NCBI RefSeq assembly: GCF_033115175.1
Contig: NC_084840.1
Location: forward strand, 77,639,179 to 77,703,178
Origin: Lepus europaeus
Lineage: Eukaryota; Chordata; Mammalia; Lagomorpha; Leporidae
DNA length: 64,000 nucleotides
Reading direction: 5' to 3'
Shown here: positions 20,748 to 32,335 of the stretch, one piece after another
Layout: each line of letters opens with the position of its first letter
How positions within the stretch are numbered: the stretch's first letter is position 1
Program-made: the position numbers and the translations under genes
The notes under the pieces: model-generated
The model's input: the letters and a program-made list of their open reading frames with translations, nothing else
What the model was told of the DNA's origin: nothing
Databases searched by the model: none

Positions 20748-21770
20748 TTGTGAAGATGCTTGTTTTTCCTCTGTGGAGTCTTTTATCTTTGGACTATGTC
20801 TCTGTGGCTTAGTGGAGTGTCCTCTCTCAGTGAATATACAGAAGCAGGTGCTGGCTGTGGCCAGGGAGCTCTGTTAGTACTCCAGGGTGAGGTCCAAGGG
20901 GGTGCCCAAGTTGGGCATGGTAAATCTCTCCTTTTTTTTTTTTTTTTAATCAGAGGGTAGGGTTGATTAGCTCTGTTGGCGAAGTCTCATGCTCACCTCT
21001 GCTCCAAGGAGACCAAGGCCTGGGCGCTAGCCCCAGTGGGTACAGTGTTCATCTGTGCTGCCACAAGAACCACACGAAGGATCTGCACAGTCCTTGGTAT
21101 TAGCACAGATCCCGCAGCAATGACCCCCACCAAGGAATCTGGGATCTCCAAGTGTGTGAAGCCACCCACAGTGACTGCCCAAAGTCCCAGCCACACCTGT
21201 GCCTTTCCACGAAGCCACAGTGTTTTCACAGTCCCTGCACACAAGGCTTCACAGTCATGAGCACCCAAACCCCTGTCAATTCTCCCTGCCAGACTCAGGC
21301 ATCTCCTCTCAGCTGGTTGCTGGGTACAGCTGTTACATATGTCCAAAATGGCACCTGCCCTCTCAGCTAGTTACAGGACTGGGTGGTCAGGGAGAGAAAT
21401 GTGCCCCCCTTTTTTTCCTCTAGGTTGGGAGGTACACTGTCCCCCCACAGGGCTCCAAGCCAGACTCACGCCTGGCTCTTCCCACAGCTTTATTGCCAGT
21501 GACTTGGGCTGCTGCAGTATAGTCTCACTTCACTCTCCAGAGTTGGTGCTGAGGCTCCTCACCTACTGGAGTCCCGAGTTGTGCACATCCACACCCTCCA
21601 CGTAGATCCACAGTGTCCCTCTAATTTTCGTGGAGATTCTTCTGCAGTTTTCTAAGTCTTCCCTGAGACAGCAGTCTCTCCACTTTTTTTAACTATCTTC
21701 CCCTGGACTAAAGCAGTAAGCTCCCTCCCTATTCTTCCGTCTTCAAATCTCCCATCAATCTGTAACTTCT
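20748..21770 (-). other. LINE-1 5' UTR region
   Basis: GC-richer than its surroundings and directly upstream of the ORF1 ATG on the minus strand, the position of an L1 internal promoter. No coding frame. Identification rests on position and composition. Confidence 0.6.
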
Positions 21771-22330
21771 TAATGATTCCTCCAAAAGTAAAAACTCTTT
21801 ATCCCCTTTGGAGTATCTGAGAGAACCAACTTAACTGCTTTGAAAACTGGTAAGGGAAAAGAATTGGGCATTTATTTTATCCTTTCTTCCACAAAGCATC
21901 CCTAAGGATATAGCTAATGAAGGGAATATTTTCTGTATAGCAGCTGCCCAGGTAATAAGTGAAGGCAGAATTGTAGACTGTCTCCATCTCGTAACATTCG
22001 TGGATTGATGGATGTAGATGCCGGTAATAAGGACATGGAAGAGAGGCAAGCATCGCTGCCTTCTGAGGGAAGTGCCCACCATGTTCACAGTCCTACCAAG
22101 AAGGTCAGGCAAGTCTGCTCCCCAGAAAATTAAACACAAATGTCAGAGTTTCATCCACAATAGAAATGGGGGAAGAACATGGAGAAGGACAAAACCTAGA
22201 AATCCTTCAAAATTATGGGGCAAGAAGATTAGCTGAGGACAAAAATGAAACAAAATTGACCTTAAGCTGAGAACTGTGGAAGCTAGATAATGATGATACA
22301 TGGGAATGCATTATATTCACATTGTACACC

Positions 22331-22650
22331 CTTTTTTCTTTCTTTCTTTTAAAGATACATCCATTTATTTGAAAGTCTGAGTCACAGAGAAAGATCTTGC
22401 ATCTGCTGGTTCAATCCCCAAATGGTCTCAACAGCCAAGGCTGGACAGGTCAAAGCCAGGAGCTTCATCTTGGTCTCCCATGTGGGTGCTGGGGCCTAAG
22501 CACTTAGGCTATCCTCTGCTGCTTTCCCAGGCACATTAGCAGGGAGCTGGATCAGAAGTGGAGCAGCTGGCACTCAAATTGGAACCCGTATGGGATGCCA
22601 GCACGGCAGATGGCAGCCTAACCCACAATGCTAGCCACAGCATTGGCCTC
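22331..22650 (-). mobile_element. CSINE
   Basis: Starts with a pyrimidine-rich tail then aaagatacatccatttattt, and ends ctagccacagcattggcctc. Minus orientation, moderately diverged. Confidence 0.9.
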
Positions 22651-22701
22651 AATTGCATATCCTTTTGTAAGTTCAAAATTCTTTACTAAAAGCAAGAGTT
22701 A

Positions 22702-22970
22702 AAAAGGAAGTAGTCTTTGGCCTAGTAGTTAAGACAACTGTATCATATCTTGGCGTGCCTGGGTTCAAGTTTCAGCTCCGCTTCCCCTTCCAGCCTCCTG
22801 CTAATGACTTACCCTGAGGCAGCGATGGTGGCTCAAGTAGTTGGGTCCCCCCCACTCATATAGGAGACCTGGAGTGAATTTCCAGCATTTTGAGTGAACC
22901 AGTAGTTTGGGAGCATGTTTCTGTCTTTCTCTCTCTCTCTTCCCTCAGATTAAAAAGAGAATTTACAGAG
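22702..22970 (+). mobile_element. CSINE, old
   Basis: ggcctagtagttaagacaac head, gggttcaagtttcagctcc box B-like region, and a tctttctctctctctc tail. Plus orientation. Confidence 0.82.
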
Positions 22971-23113
22971 TTCTAGATAGAAAGTACCCTTCTAGCTCCT
23001 CAACCTGTTAACACCCTTCAAACCCCCAGCCATCACTTTTTAAAATAAATGTGAAACGTTTATCAAATACAGCTGCCTTTGCTCCCTGACATCACACAGA
23101 AACACAAATCTCA

Positions 23114-23444
23114 TTTTTTAAAGGTTTATTTATTGAAGTCAGAGTTACTCAGAGAAGGAGAGGCAGAGAGAGAGAGAGGTCTTCCACTGGTTCACTCCCC
23201 AATTGGCCACCATGGCCAGAGCTGTGCCAATCCAAAGCCAGGAACCAGGAGCCACGAGCCAGGAGCTTCTTCCAGGTCTCCCATGCAGTTGCAGGGGCCC
23301 AAAGACTTGGGCCATCTTCTGCTGCTTTCCCAGGCCACAGCAGAGAGCTGGATTGAAAGTGGAGCAGCCAGGACTCGAACCAGTGCCCATATGGGATGCC
23401 GGTACTGCAGGCTGTGGCTTTACCCATTATACCACAGCGCCAGC
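23114..23444 (-). mobile_element. CSINE with near-perfect target-site duplication
   Basis: Minus CSINE ending ccacagcgccagccc, flanked by cagaaacacaaat (left) and cagaaactcaaat (right). Confidence 0.92.
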
Positions 23445-24192
23445 CCAGAAACTCAAATATTTTTCCAAGAATTTCACACCCACTCTCAAATATTCCAGCA
23501 GCAGTAGCAGACTACTTTGGATTCTAGTTTAATACATTCCTCTCTTCCCTCTCCTTTCCTTTTCCATTCTCTTTTTCTAGTATTACTTATTTCCTTTGCG
23601 TACACTTTTTTCTCTGTTGTACAATCCTGGATACCATCATCCACATGAACCAAGGCAGTGGAAAAGCACACATCTCCCAGGTAACAACTTAATTCTCCTG
23701 GTACCTAAAATTTCCACAAAGGGCCAGATTACTAATGACATTATTGTTCTTTAAGAAAGGAGATAGCATTACAACATCTGATAATGTTTGTACTGTTGAG
23801 TGGACCAGAAATTAAGATAAGATTAATTTGACTCAAAGAATTCTGGTAATCTCTCATAGAATTCATATTTCTCAATAGCTGGGAGCAGCTGGAAGGGTTT
23901 TGTTTCCCTCTTCATGAACAGGAACAGATCTATCACGTTAGACCTGGAAACCCACACAGTCATTTAGTCGCATCCCCCCTCTACCAAGTGAGGAACCTGA
24001 ACTCTATAAGCATCAAGGGATCCACCCCAGATCACAGCTAGTTTGTGACACAGTTGAGATTAAATGCATCTGAGCATCAGTTCTGAGTTGGTCCTCTCTA
24101 GACCTGGCTTCTGTGCTATCAGCCCACTGTAAAGCTTGGCTTAGTTTGCTTGTCTGGTACTTGCATCTACAGACAGACCTCAGACGCAAGCA

Positions 24193-24511
24193 CAGTCTGC
24201 CCTCTGCATCCTTAGATGCCACATTTGTGGATTCAGCCAATGGTATTGAAAATAGAAAAATTACATCTGTACTGTCCTGTGAACTTGTGCAGACTTGGTT
24301 TGTCATTTTCCCTAAATAGTATAGCAAATATTTGCATAATATTTACATTGCATGTAGCATTGTAAGTAATTTAGAGATGATTTAAATTCTAGAACATGCA
24401 CAGGTTACATGCAAATGTGATGTCATTTAAGGAACTTATGCATCTTTGGATTTTGGTATCCAGAGATCCTGGAACCAATCCCCTACAAATACCGAGGGGC
24501 AGGGACAACTC
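24193..24511 (+). mobile_element. MER2-like non-autonomous DNA transposon (Tigger/pogo group)
   Basis: The left end cagtctgccctctgcatcc and right end ggaaccaatcccctacaaat...accgaggg correspond to the terminal parts of the MER2 family, with the internal order tacatctgtactgtcctgtg, tttacattgcatgtagcatt and gagatgatttaaa also matching my memory of it. Full-length but diverged. Orientation relative to the consensus is nominal. Confidence 0.7.
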
Positions 24512-25092
24512 TTATACCCTGAATACAGAATCTTAGGGAAATTCATGTACAGATTTCTAAGACAAGAAAGAAAACTGAATTTCTTTCTATTTCGGCAGTT
24601 TCCATTGCATAGGCAGCTGGTGCTAGGCTGACCACCTCTCTTCTCTGGACAGCCCTACAAAGACATATAGTTGTATACCCCAGGAGCAGAATATCACTCT
24701 CAATGAGAAGCCAAAAATAAAAGTCCCTATCCATCCCCTTAGAGCAACTGTCTTCTATAGGGACTCTAGATAGGCAGAATGGGGTCCTTTCCCTTGCATC
24801 TGCAGACTGAGACATCAGACCATTCTCCGGGGTCACACAGATGTAACTGTAAGCTAGGGCTCACTCCTGATTCTATCTCCTCCACTCACTGTGTTGATGC
24901 CTCAGGTCCTAGGACATTTGAGGGAAGGGGTAGTTTTTTAAAGCTGAATCCCTCATCTGGAATGCATGATCAGCAGAGAGAAGGCCTCGCAATGTGCGAC
25001 CTGTAGTGTGGCTGCACGGTTGCCCTCAGCCTGCCTTTCCGGGGCTGTTCCCTCCCTTCCAGAGAGCACATCAGTGGGTGCTCTTTGACTTT
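24512..25092. other. Intergenic DNA, nothing recognised
   Basis: No coding, RNA or repeat signature seen. Confidence 0.5.
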
Positions 25093-25104
25093 GAAATGGA
25101 GGAG

Positions 25105-25431
25105 GGGCTGGCGCTGTGGTGTAGTGGATAAAAGATGCCGCCTGCAGTGCTGGCATCCCATATGGGCATCGGTTCGAGTGCCAGCTGTTCCACTTCCAAT
25201 CCAAGTCTTTGGGCCCCTTCACCAGTGTTGGGAGAGCCGGAAGAAGCTCCTGGCTCCTGGCTTTGGATAGGCGCAGCTCCAGCTGTTGCAGCTATCTGGG
25301 GAGTGAACCAGCAAATGGAAGACTGACTCACTCTCTCTCTCTCCTTTCTCTCTCTCTCTCTCTCTCCTTCTCTGTAACTCTGCCTATCAAGTAAATAAAT
25401 AAATCAAAAAAAAAAAAAAAAGAAAAGAAAA
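25105..25431 (+). mobile_element. CSINE with perfect target-site duplication
   Basis: Begins ggggctggcgctgtggtgta and ends in a long CT-rich tail plus an A-rich tail. Perfect 12-bp duplication gaaatggaggag at 25093-25104 and 25432-25443, with a clean structure. Confidence 0.95.
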
Positions 25432-25443
25432 GAAATGGAGGAG

Positions 25444-28400
25444 AGTAGCATAGGGATTGGCAGAAGTACTGGGAGTGAATCTGAGTAAAAAATCTGCCTC
25501 TTGCTCTCCCTGGTTTAGGGTCTAGGAGTTTTAACCTACTTTTAAGAGAATGCCTCTGAGCTCTCTGCCTTGCAGCGAGAGGGCCTGAAGATTACTGGTG
25601 AGTCAGGTCCTAACCTAACCCTCATACCAAGGAACTAGATCTCTTAGGCTAGATAGCAAGGCTTAACTAAAATTTCTATCCTTTGTCTTATGCTCTTCAG
25701 ATACCAGGGCTTCTCTAGATTTCAGAGACACCCTACACCCTCAAATCTGGCCAGTATCTGATATAATTAACGATCAGACTCGATCCATATGATGGGAGGG
25801 GCTCCCAATCCCATTACTCACTAGCAACTAATGGAGGCCAGCCCCACCTCTTAGATTCAGGCCAAATGATTGTATACTGCCTGCTCCCCTCCTGCACCTG
25901 ACCTACCCTTCTGCACAGCCTGCCCTCCCTGCACCATGGTTTGTGAAGTCCTCACCAGGTTTCCCTTCTGTTGAGGGGTCTCTTCCCCACCCTTCTCCAC
26001 CGAATCTCAAATACAAGACTCTTTACACCCAGGCAGTACTCGAGTGCTCCGCTCCATCAGCCCCTACCTCCAGGAGCAGGCTGGCTCTTCACTACGCAAG
26101 TCTCAACATTCTCCACTAACCAGGATCAGCACACAGGGTACTGCTCCCCCAAAGTCTTCTCTCGGGAATGATCATCCTAGGGCACAAATTTGATCATGAT
26201 AAAACTCAACTCAGTAAAATGCTAGGATCAGGAGCCCCAGGGTCTAAAACCAGGCAAGCCTGCTCAGGTAGCAGCCTGCACCTACAGTCCTGCAAGAGGC
26301 AGGATTTACAAACATCACACTGGGCACAAAGGTGACTGTGGGCTCATCCTTCATGAGCAGGGAGCGAAACAGCTGGGGCAAGGGAAGAAGACTGATGGTG
26401 CCCAAAGCCATAGTCTCATTAACAACACCCCGATCTGAGGGGAACAGAGGTCCCCACCTTTTAGTCCTCTCCCGGTCAAGTCTGTGACCACATCTAGGCT
26501 CAGCATCCAGCTGACCTGGGGTCCACAGATTCCCACTGCCTTTGCATCTCCCTTCTTCTTCCTGGTTGGTAGCGGGAGAGAAGCAGGTGCTCCCACTGGA
26601 GTCAGATGGAGGGCCCTCTCCTCCATCCTCCATGATGCCAGCCTGGAGCCACAGAAGGGCTGAGCAATGAGCTGAGGGATCAGTGGCTTGTCTTTGCTAG
26701 AATGTGTTTCTCTAGCTCCTGCAGACCCCTGTCTCCACAGTTCAAACTACAGCTGTCAGTTGAACGTGACTTGAGAGGTTGGCGTCAGGCCTCCCTCTGT
26801 GCCTGGAAACTGCTACAAGACTGGAAAAAACAAAACAAAAAACTCTTTTATCTGACATTACTTGCTTTTGCCAGGCGTGGTGCTTACACCTTTCCTGGCA
26901 GACTCAGGCCCACGCAGGTTCTCCCCATCTTGGGTGATTTCCAGCTGTGAGCTCAGCCCTGAGCTTCCCTCCCTGCAGTTCAGAGAAACACCTGGGCACT
27001 GCGATGGCTGGGGGAAGGGAGGGAAAGGAGCAAGCCATGAGGGACTCTGGGGCCGGCAGCAGGAAAGTAGGGGTGCCGGGGGGCAGGCAATGAGGGCCAA
27101 GGCCTCCCAGGATGGCCTCCAGATAAAAAGGACCCAGACTTCAGTGGGACTGACCCTAGCCCACATGTTGCTGCTGTTTCCTCTCATGTCTCAAACGCCT
27201 ATGCTAATGGCTTCTCTGTACACAGGATAGGAGGGAGGAGATTAGCAGAAGCCTCTGCTCCTAAGAAGTGTGTAATCAAGACAGATGTCCATGAAGTAGA
27301 CTATAGGGTGACCATTGAACAGGCACACAAACCACTTGCATCAACAAATCATCACCAAGTTATTTTTTCATTACATCAAAGGGGTGTGTGTGTGTGTGTG
27401 TGTGTTTTGCAGGGTGGCAGAAGTAGCTGAAAAATCAACCTTAAAATTCTCAGGCCCATGAGTCACACACATCCTTTTCAGCCAGTGAGTAGTATATTCT
27501 TGCAAAACAAAAGAAAAAGACACAGAAGGCATATATACACTCATGCCCATCCTATCTAAGAGCAAGTGGGGAGGAGTTTCTCAAGCCATGAAATTGTGTT
27601 TGCCTCCAGCGAAGGAGCATGAGACAATCTTTTCCACAAATGGAAACTATTTCTATCATTATCTACTATTCCAAAGCTACAGCCAGGTCCTTCAGAGCCA
27701 AATCTCTCCAAAACTTTCTTATGGGTTTCTTGGTTGCAGCAACAAACAGATGCAGCTGTTGAGTTACCAGGACTCTTTCAAAGGATGAGAATGTCCCCGT
27801 TAGATGTGGATGGTTCTAGAATCAGAGCATCTTGGAGAAATGGCGTCTGAACTCCAGCAATGCCCAGGATGGCAATGGCTCTGAGCCTTTGTTCTCTGTT
27901 TCCCCTGCTGGAACACCATCCTTCCCTCCCGTTTTCCCCTCCGTCTGCCTGGGGACCTCACCTTCATCTCAACATCCAGCCGAGCCTCACCTTTCTGAAG
28001 CCACCTTCCCTGTGTCCCCAGTGGAACCATCATTTCCAGTCCCTGATTTCCACTCACCCACCCAGTCCAGGTTTCCATCACTCACTCTCACACTTAATAC
28101 TTTCCAGAGTAACCATCACTTTCTCTATCCTTCTACAAGCTGATTGGCCGTTCTGTCCCCTAAACCTATCACTTTGCCTGATAGAGGATGAATGAGCCCC
28201 AAAAACTGAATTATGTCAGCACTGTAGTTAGCAAGAGCCCACGGCACAAAGGACAAGCAGGTCTAAGACTCAGACTCTTTCAGACCTGAGAGGGCCCTGC
28301 GTACCCAGCATTCAGGATGTCCTCCAAGGACCTGGGATTCCCACCCTTCCCACAGTGGTTCAGGGCTCAGACAGTAGAATAAGACAAATAGAATGAGGTG

Positions 28401-28690
28401 GAAGTGACAGAGTGTGACTTCCGAGGCTAGATCCTAAAAGATACTTGCCCTGTCCTGGATCCCCTACTCTGGAGGAAGCCGCCCTGTCACAAGGACACTT
28501 GAGCTGCCCTCTGGAGAGGTCCAGGGGAGGAGGACCCACTTGCCTATGGTGTGAAGGAGCCACAGTTGAGCCTTCAGATGTCACAGCTGCACCCACGATT
28601 GCTTCTTTACTGCAACCTCACGAAAGAGGCAACGGCAGAACCACCTGGCTAAGTGACCCCTACAGACAATGTGAGGGAACATGTGTTTGT
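25444..28690. other. Intergenic DNA, mostly unrecognised
   Basis: GC-balanced, no gene or interspersed repeat recognised by eye. A GT dinucleotide run lies at about 27383-27404. Open frames here are short and unlike known proteins. Confidence 0.5.
27383..27404 (+). repeat. (GT)n microsatellite
   Basis: About 11 GT units. Confidence 0.9.
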
Positions 28691-28707
28691 TGTTTTTATG
28701 CTATTTG

Positions 28708-29076
28708 GTTTTTTGTTTTTTGGTTTTTTTTTTTTTTTTTTTTTTTTGACAGGCAGAGTGGACAGTGAGAGAGAGAGACAGAGAGAAAGGTCCTCCCCTT
28801 GCCGTTGATTCACCCTCCAATGGCCGCCCACCATCAACATGCTGTGGCCGGTGCACCGCGTTGATCCGAAGCCAGGAGCCAAGTGCTTATCCTGGTCTCC
28901 CATGGGGTGCAGGGCCCAAGCACCTGGGCCATCCTCCACTGCACTCCCAGGCCACAGCAGAGAGCTGGACTGGAAGAGGGGCAACCAGGACAGAATCCGG
29001 CGCCCCGACCGAGACTAGAACCCAGTGTGCCGGCGCCACAGGCGGAGGATTAGCCTATTGAGCTGTGGCACCGGCC
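28708..29076 (-). mobile_element. Young CSINE with perfect 17-bp target-site duplication
   Basis: Long poly-T, then gacaggcagagtggacagtg, the marker of what looks like a young CSINE subtype also seen at 39960 and 61890, and a ccgacc-containing head. Duplication tgtttttatgctatttg at 28691-28707 and 29077-29093 is perfect. Confidence 0.95.
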
Positions 29077-29093
29077 TGTTTTTATGCTATTTG

Positions 29094-31254
29094 TTATGCA
29101 GCAGTAGAATGAATCCAAGTCCTAAACGCTGGGCTGGTTGTAGCTGTGGTGGCAGAACCAGAGGAGACCAGGTCAGTGAAACCTTGACAATGCCCCAGGA
29201 TTTGGACAAAACCAGAGCAAACAAACAAGAAGTAAATTTCAGGAAGAGACACCAGGGTTTGGTCTCCAGGAAACTAATACAGAGGGGCAGGCCACATAAA
29301 TATCTATCAGGCATTGCTTATGGTCTGAGGCCTGAGGCTGGTGCCCTCTGTCCCTGAATCCCACGTCCCACTGGACACAGAAAATAAGCTGACCCAGAAT
29401 GTCCCAGTCTTACTCAATCTTTTTTCAATTTACAGCAGGGGAAACCGACCTGGAAGAAAATCACCTTGTGGATAGGCATCAGCTCCTGGGTAGCTACAGA
29501 GTAGGGACAGAGTTCAATGCCTCTGGCTTCTTGCTGCTCTATCCCATGCAGATGAAGAGAACAGAGCTCTTGTTTTCCTTCGCTCCCTCCTAGTCGCTTC
29601 CTCTTCCTCCTCTCCCTCTGTCTCTTCTCTTTCTCTTCTTCCTTCCTCCCCCATCTCTCTTTCCCATGCAGAAAGTTGCCAATCACTCTGATTCTCAATG
29701 CATAGTAACAATGCAAGACTTGTGAAATGCCTGAGCACTGTGGTTCAGTAGAAACCCAATGAGAACCACCATTTGGTGCATAGCCATCACCTTTCTACAG
29801 TCCTACTCACATTATTTGCAAGGTCCAGGGGAAAGAACTACACGTGGAGACCTGTAGCCCACAGACTGTCTCCTTTTCCTCTCAGCCCTGACTCTCTAGC
29901 CTGCACTGAAGGATCTTGAGGGCACCCAGCCCATGCCTCCATGTTCTGTCTGCATCCCCTACACCCAAGCCAGCAGTTCTTAGGCCTGACCCAGTACCAG
30001 AGACCATAAAAATGGGTGTGGGGCTATTGGTGAGGGGATTCCAAGATTCTTCAAGTGGCAAAGTGCTTAGAAGTACAGGTAGGCAATCTGGTCAGAGTGA
30101 ACCCTTGGCCCATCAGGCCCTGGCTGAAGAGGTGAGGCTGGAAAGAGCCACAATGGACTCTAAATTGAAAAGCCCCAAATATGGCCTCAGCTTCCCTGTT
30201 TTCAGAGCATGGCTTTTTCCAGGCACTTTAGACATGATGTGTTATTTTAATTCAGTCTTCACTACAGACATGGAGGCTTGAAGCTTCCCTAACTTGCTCC
30301 ATATCGCCTGGCAGCAGAGCCAAGACTTGTATGTAATCAGATCCACCTGTTCACACAGACCATCTCAGGGACACTCACTCTTTGTCCTGCCCCCACTCCC
30401 TGCATTGCAGCCAAGACTCTGAGTGTTCTTAAGAGCTTCCACCAGCCGGGCCAGCACCTGAGAGGAAGAGAGGGAAGCTAAGTGGCACAGACTGCCAGTC
30501 ACTGGCCACATCCTAATATATCATCCAGGCAGCACTAAGCCCAAGCCCAGAGTTGCTGGGAGGTGAGGGTCCAGAAGCAGGCACCTCAATGTGGGCAGGT
30601 GAAAGGGCAGACAGCACCCAGGCCCACCATCTCAGTCCAGCCTGCTCCCCATCCAATTACTGTCTCTTCAATTCCATTCAGTGCTTAGCTGTGCCACCGT
30701 GTGGGAAGACTGGCTTCTTAATGAAGCCATCCCCCCATGAGGCCCCGGACCCACAGTCTCCTGCGAGATTTAGCAATGTGTTTACAAGTCAGGAGTGAAC
30801 TTCCCTGGAAGTGACACAACTGCAGTGTTTCAGGCTCTTCTACTTGTTGCTGGCCCTGGCTTGGGAGGGCTAGAGGTGAGTGGGTGGCTGCACTGACCAA
30901 CCTGCAAGAGACAACTCATATCGCCAGTCCCCACCACTCTGCAGGGAATCTAGATCATGATCTCTGCCTACCAGGATGCTCACTCTTCTTGCAGCCCAGG
31001 GGTGCCAGAGCCAGGCCATGCTTTAGTGGCTGTCTGTTGAGTGGGCCCCGCGAAGTCTGTACTCTGGAGAATTCACAAATACTTGGCTCACATATCAGGG
31101 ACTTGGTAGCTGGCAGGAGCCTGTGGTCATCATGCATTATTCCCAGCTGTAATTTCATGCATTCCTCCAAAACACTGCATTGTTCCCATTTATTAACTCA
31201 TTGTTGTAAATATAAGTAAGCTTCTTTCTGTTATCAAAAAATAAGAAAATGACA
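29094..31254. other. Intergenic DNA
   Basis: No gene recognised. Pyrimidine-rich tract at about 29582-29665. A MIR-like minus patch at about 30235-30350 (cttcactacagacatggagg then cttgctccatatcgcctggc). Confidence 0.5.
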
Positions 31255-31578
31255 GGGGCCAGTATTATGGCATAACGGGTAAAGCCACCACTTGCTGTGC
31301 TGGTATCCCATATGGGTGCCGATTCCAGTCCCAGCTGCTCCACTTCTGATCCAGCTCCCTGTTAATGCACCTAGGAAATCAGTGAAGATGGCCCAGTACT
31401 TGGACTCCTGTACCCATATGGGAAACCCATAAGAAGCTCCTGGCTCCTGGCTTCGGACTGGCCCAGCTCTGGCTGTTGTGACCATTTGGGGAGTGAACCA
31501 GCAGATGGAAAATCTCTTTCTGTCTGCTTCTTTCCATCTCTGTACCTCTGCCTTTCAAATAAATCTTTAAAAGAAAAG
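31255..31578 (+). mobile_element. CSINE, old subtype
   Basis: ggggccagtattatggcata head, tatcccatatgggtgccgat, and a tail ctttcaaataaatctttaaa. Confidence 0.9.
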
Positions 31579-32039
31579 AAAATTCCAGGGTGGTGTTTTG
31601 TTTGAATTTCAGGGTTCAGGTTAGAATGATCTGACTTAACCCACAAGCTAAATATTCTTGAAATTTACTTTGGAACAGTTGGAGGGCATTTTGCAGACAT
31701 CTCAAAGAGATTGGCAGTGATCTTCAGTAGCTGAGCACCACCCCCCTCATCACCAAGGGGCTGTGATGGGGACACATGTGGTTTACATGTCAAGATGCCA
31801 TAGACAGAGATAACACATGGAGATTTCCAATATCAGCCACAACCGGAAGTCACATTACCAGAGACTGTTCAGAGCAGCTGTCATAGAGCTGCATCCACAC
31901 TGGTGGCTTCCCCTAGCCCACTTCAGGAGAGGAGACTGTGGGGATTAATTTCTTTAACTCTAGGCCAGGGAGGCCTGCCAGTTCTAAGTTCATGTAACAA
32001 ATCTGAACTTTCAAATAAACCTTTGCTAGCCCATAACCA
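31579..32039. other. Intergenic DNA, nothing recognised
   Basis: No coding, RNA or repeat signature seen. Confidence 0.5.
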
Positions 32040-32335
32040 CTTTTTATTTGAAAGACAAGGAGACAGAAAGAGAGAACTTCCATCCTCTGGTTCACTTCCC
32101 ACATGCTTGCAACAATGAGGGCTAAGCCACACTAAAGCCAGGAGCCAGGGACTCCATCCAGGTCTCCCATGTGAGTGGCAGGGACCCAAACACTCAGACC
32201 GACATCCATTGCCTTCCTAAGCTCATTAGCTGTAAGCTGGATCAGAAGCCAGCAACCAGGACTCAAACTGGCACTCCAATATGGATGCCAGTGTTGCAAG
32301 CAATGGCTTAAGCTGTTGTGCCACAACACCAGTCC
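32040..32335 (-). mobile_element. CSINE
   Basis: tttttatttgaaagacaagg at the tail end and gccacaacaccagtccc at the head end. Minus orientation, diverged. Confidence 0.88.

Larger units (their letters stand above)
17395..21770 (-). mobile_element. Old LINE-1 with 5' UTR, ORF1, ORF2 endonuclease and 3' end, but no reverse transcriptase
   Basis: Read on the minus strand: a GC-rich 5' UTR (about 21770-20748), ORF1 from an ATG at 20747, ORF2 from about 19169 with the endonuclease domain, then a jump at about 18310 straight to the ORF2 C-terminal end and a 3' UTR with poly(A), seen as poly-T at 17395-17406. Three minus-strand CSINEs are nested inside. The 5' boundary is approximate and no target-site duplication was identified. 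The RT region, about 2.7 kb judging from a normal ORF2, is missing. Confidence 0.85.
21771..24192. other. Intergenic DNA with three CSINEs and a MIR-like patch
   Basis: No gene recognised. CSINEs at 22331-22650, 22702-22965 and 23114-23444. A MIR-like minus-strand patch at about 23930-24090 (gatcacagctagtttgtgac). Confidence 0.65.

Noticed and set aside
17395-21770. Several unrelated repeats rather than one LINE-1
   Set aside because: ORF1, endonuclease and C-terminal parts are in the correct order and all on the minus strand, so one element with an internal deletion is simpler.
22331-23444. Clustered CSINEs as a CRISPR-like or satellite array
   Set aside because: Irregular spacing, both orientations and individual target-site duplications show independent retroposition.
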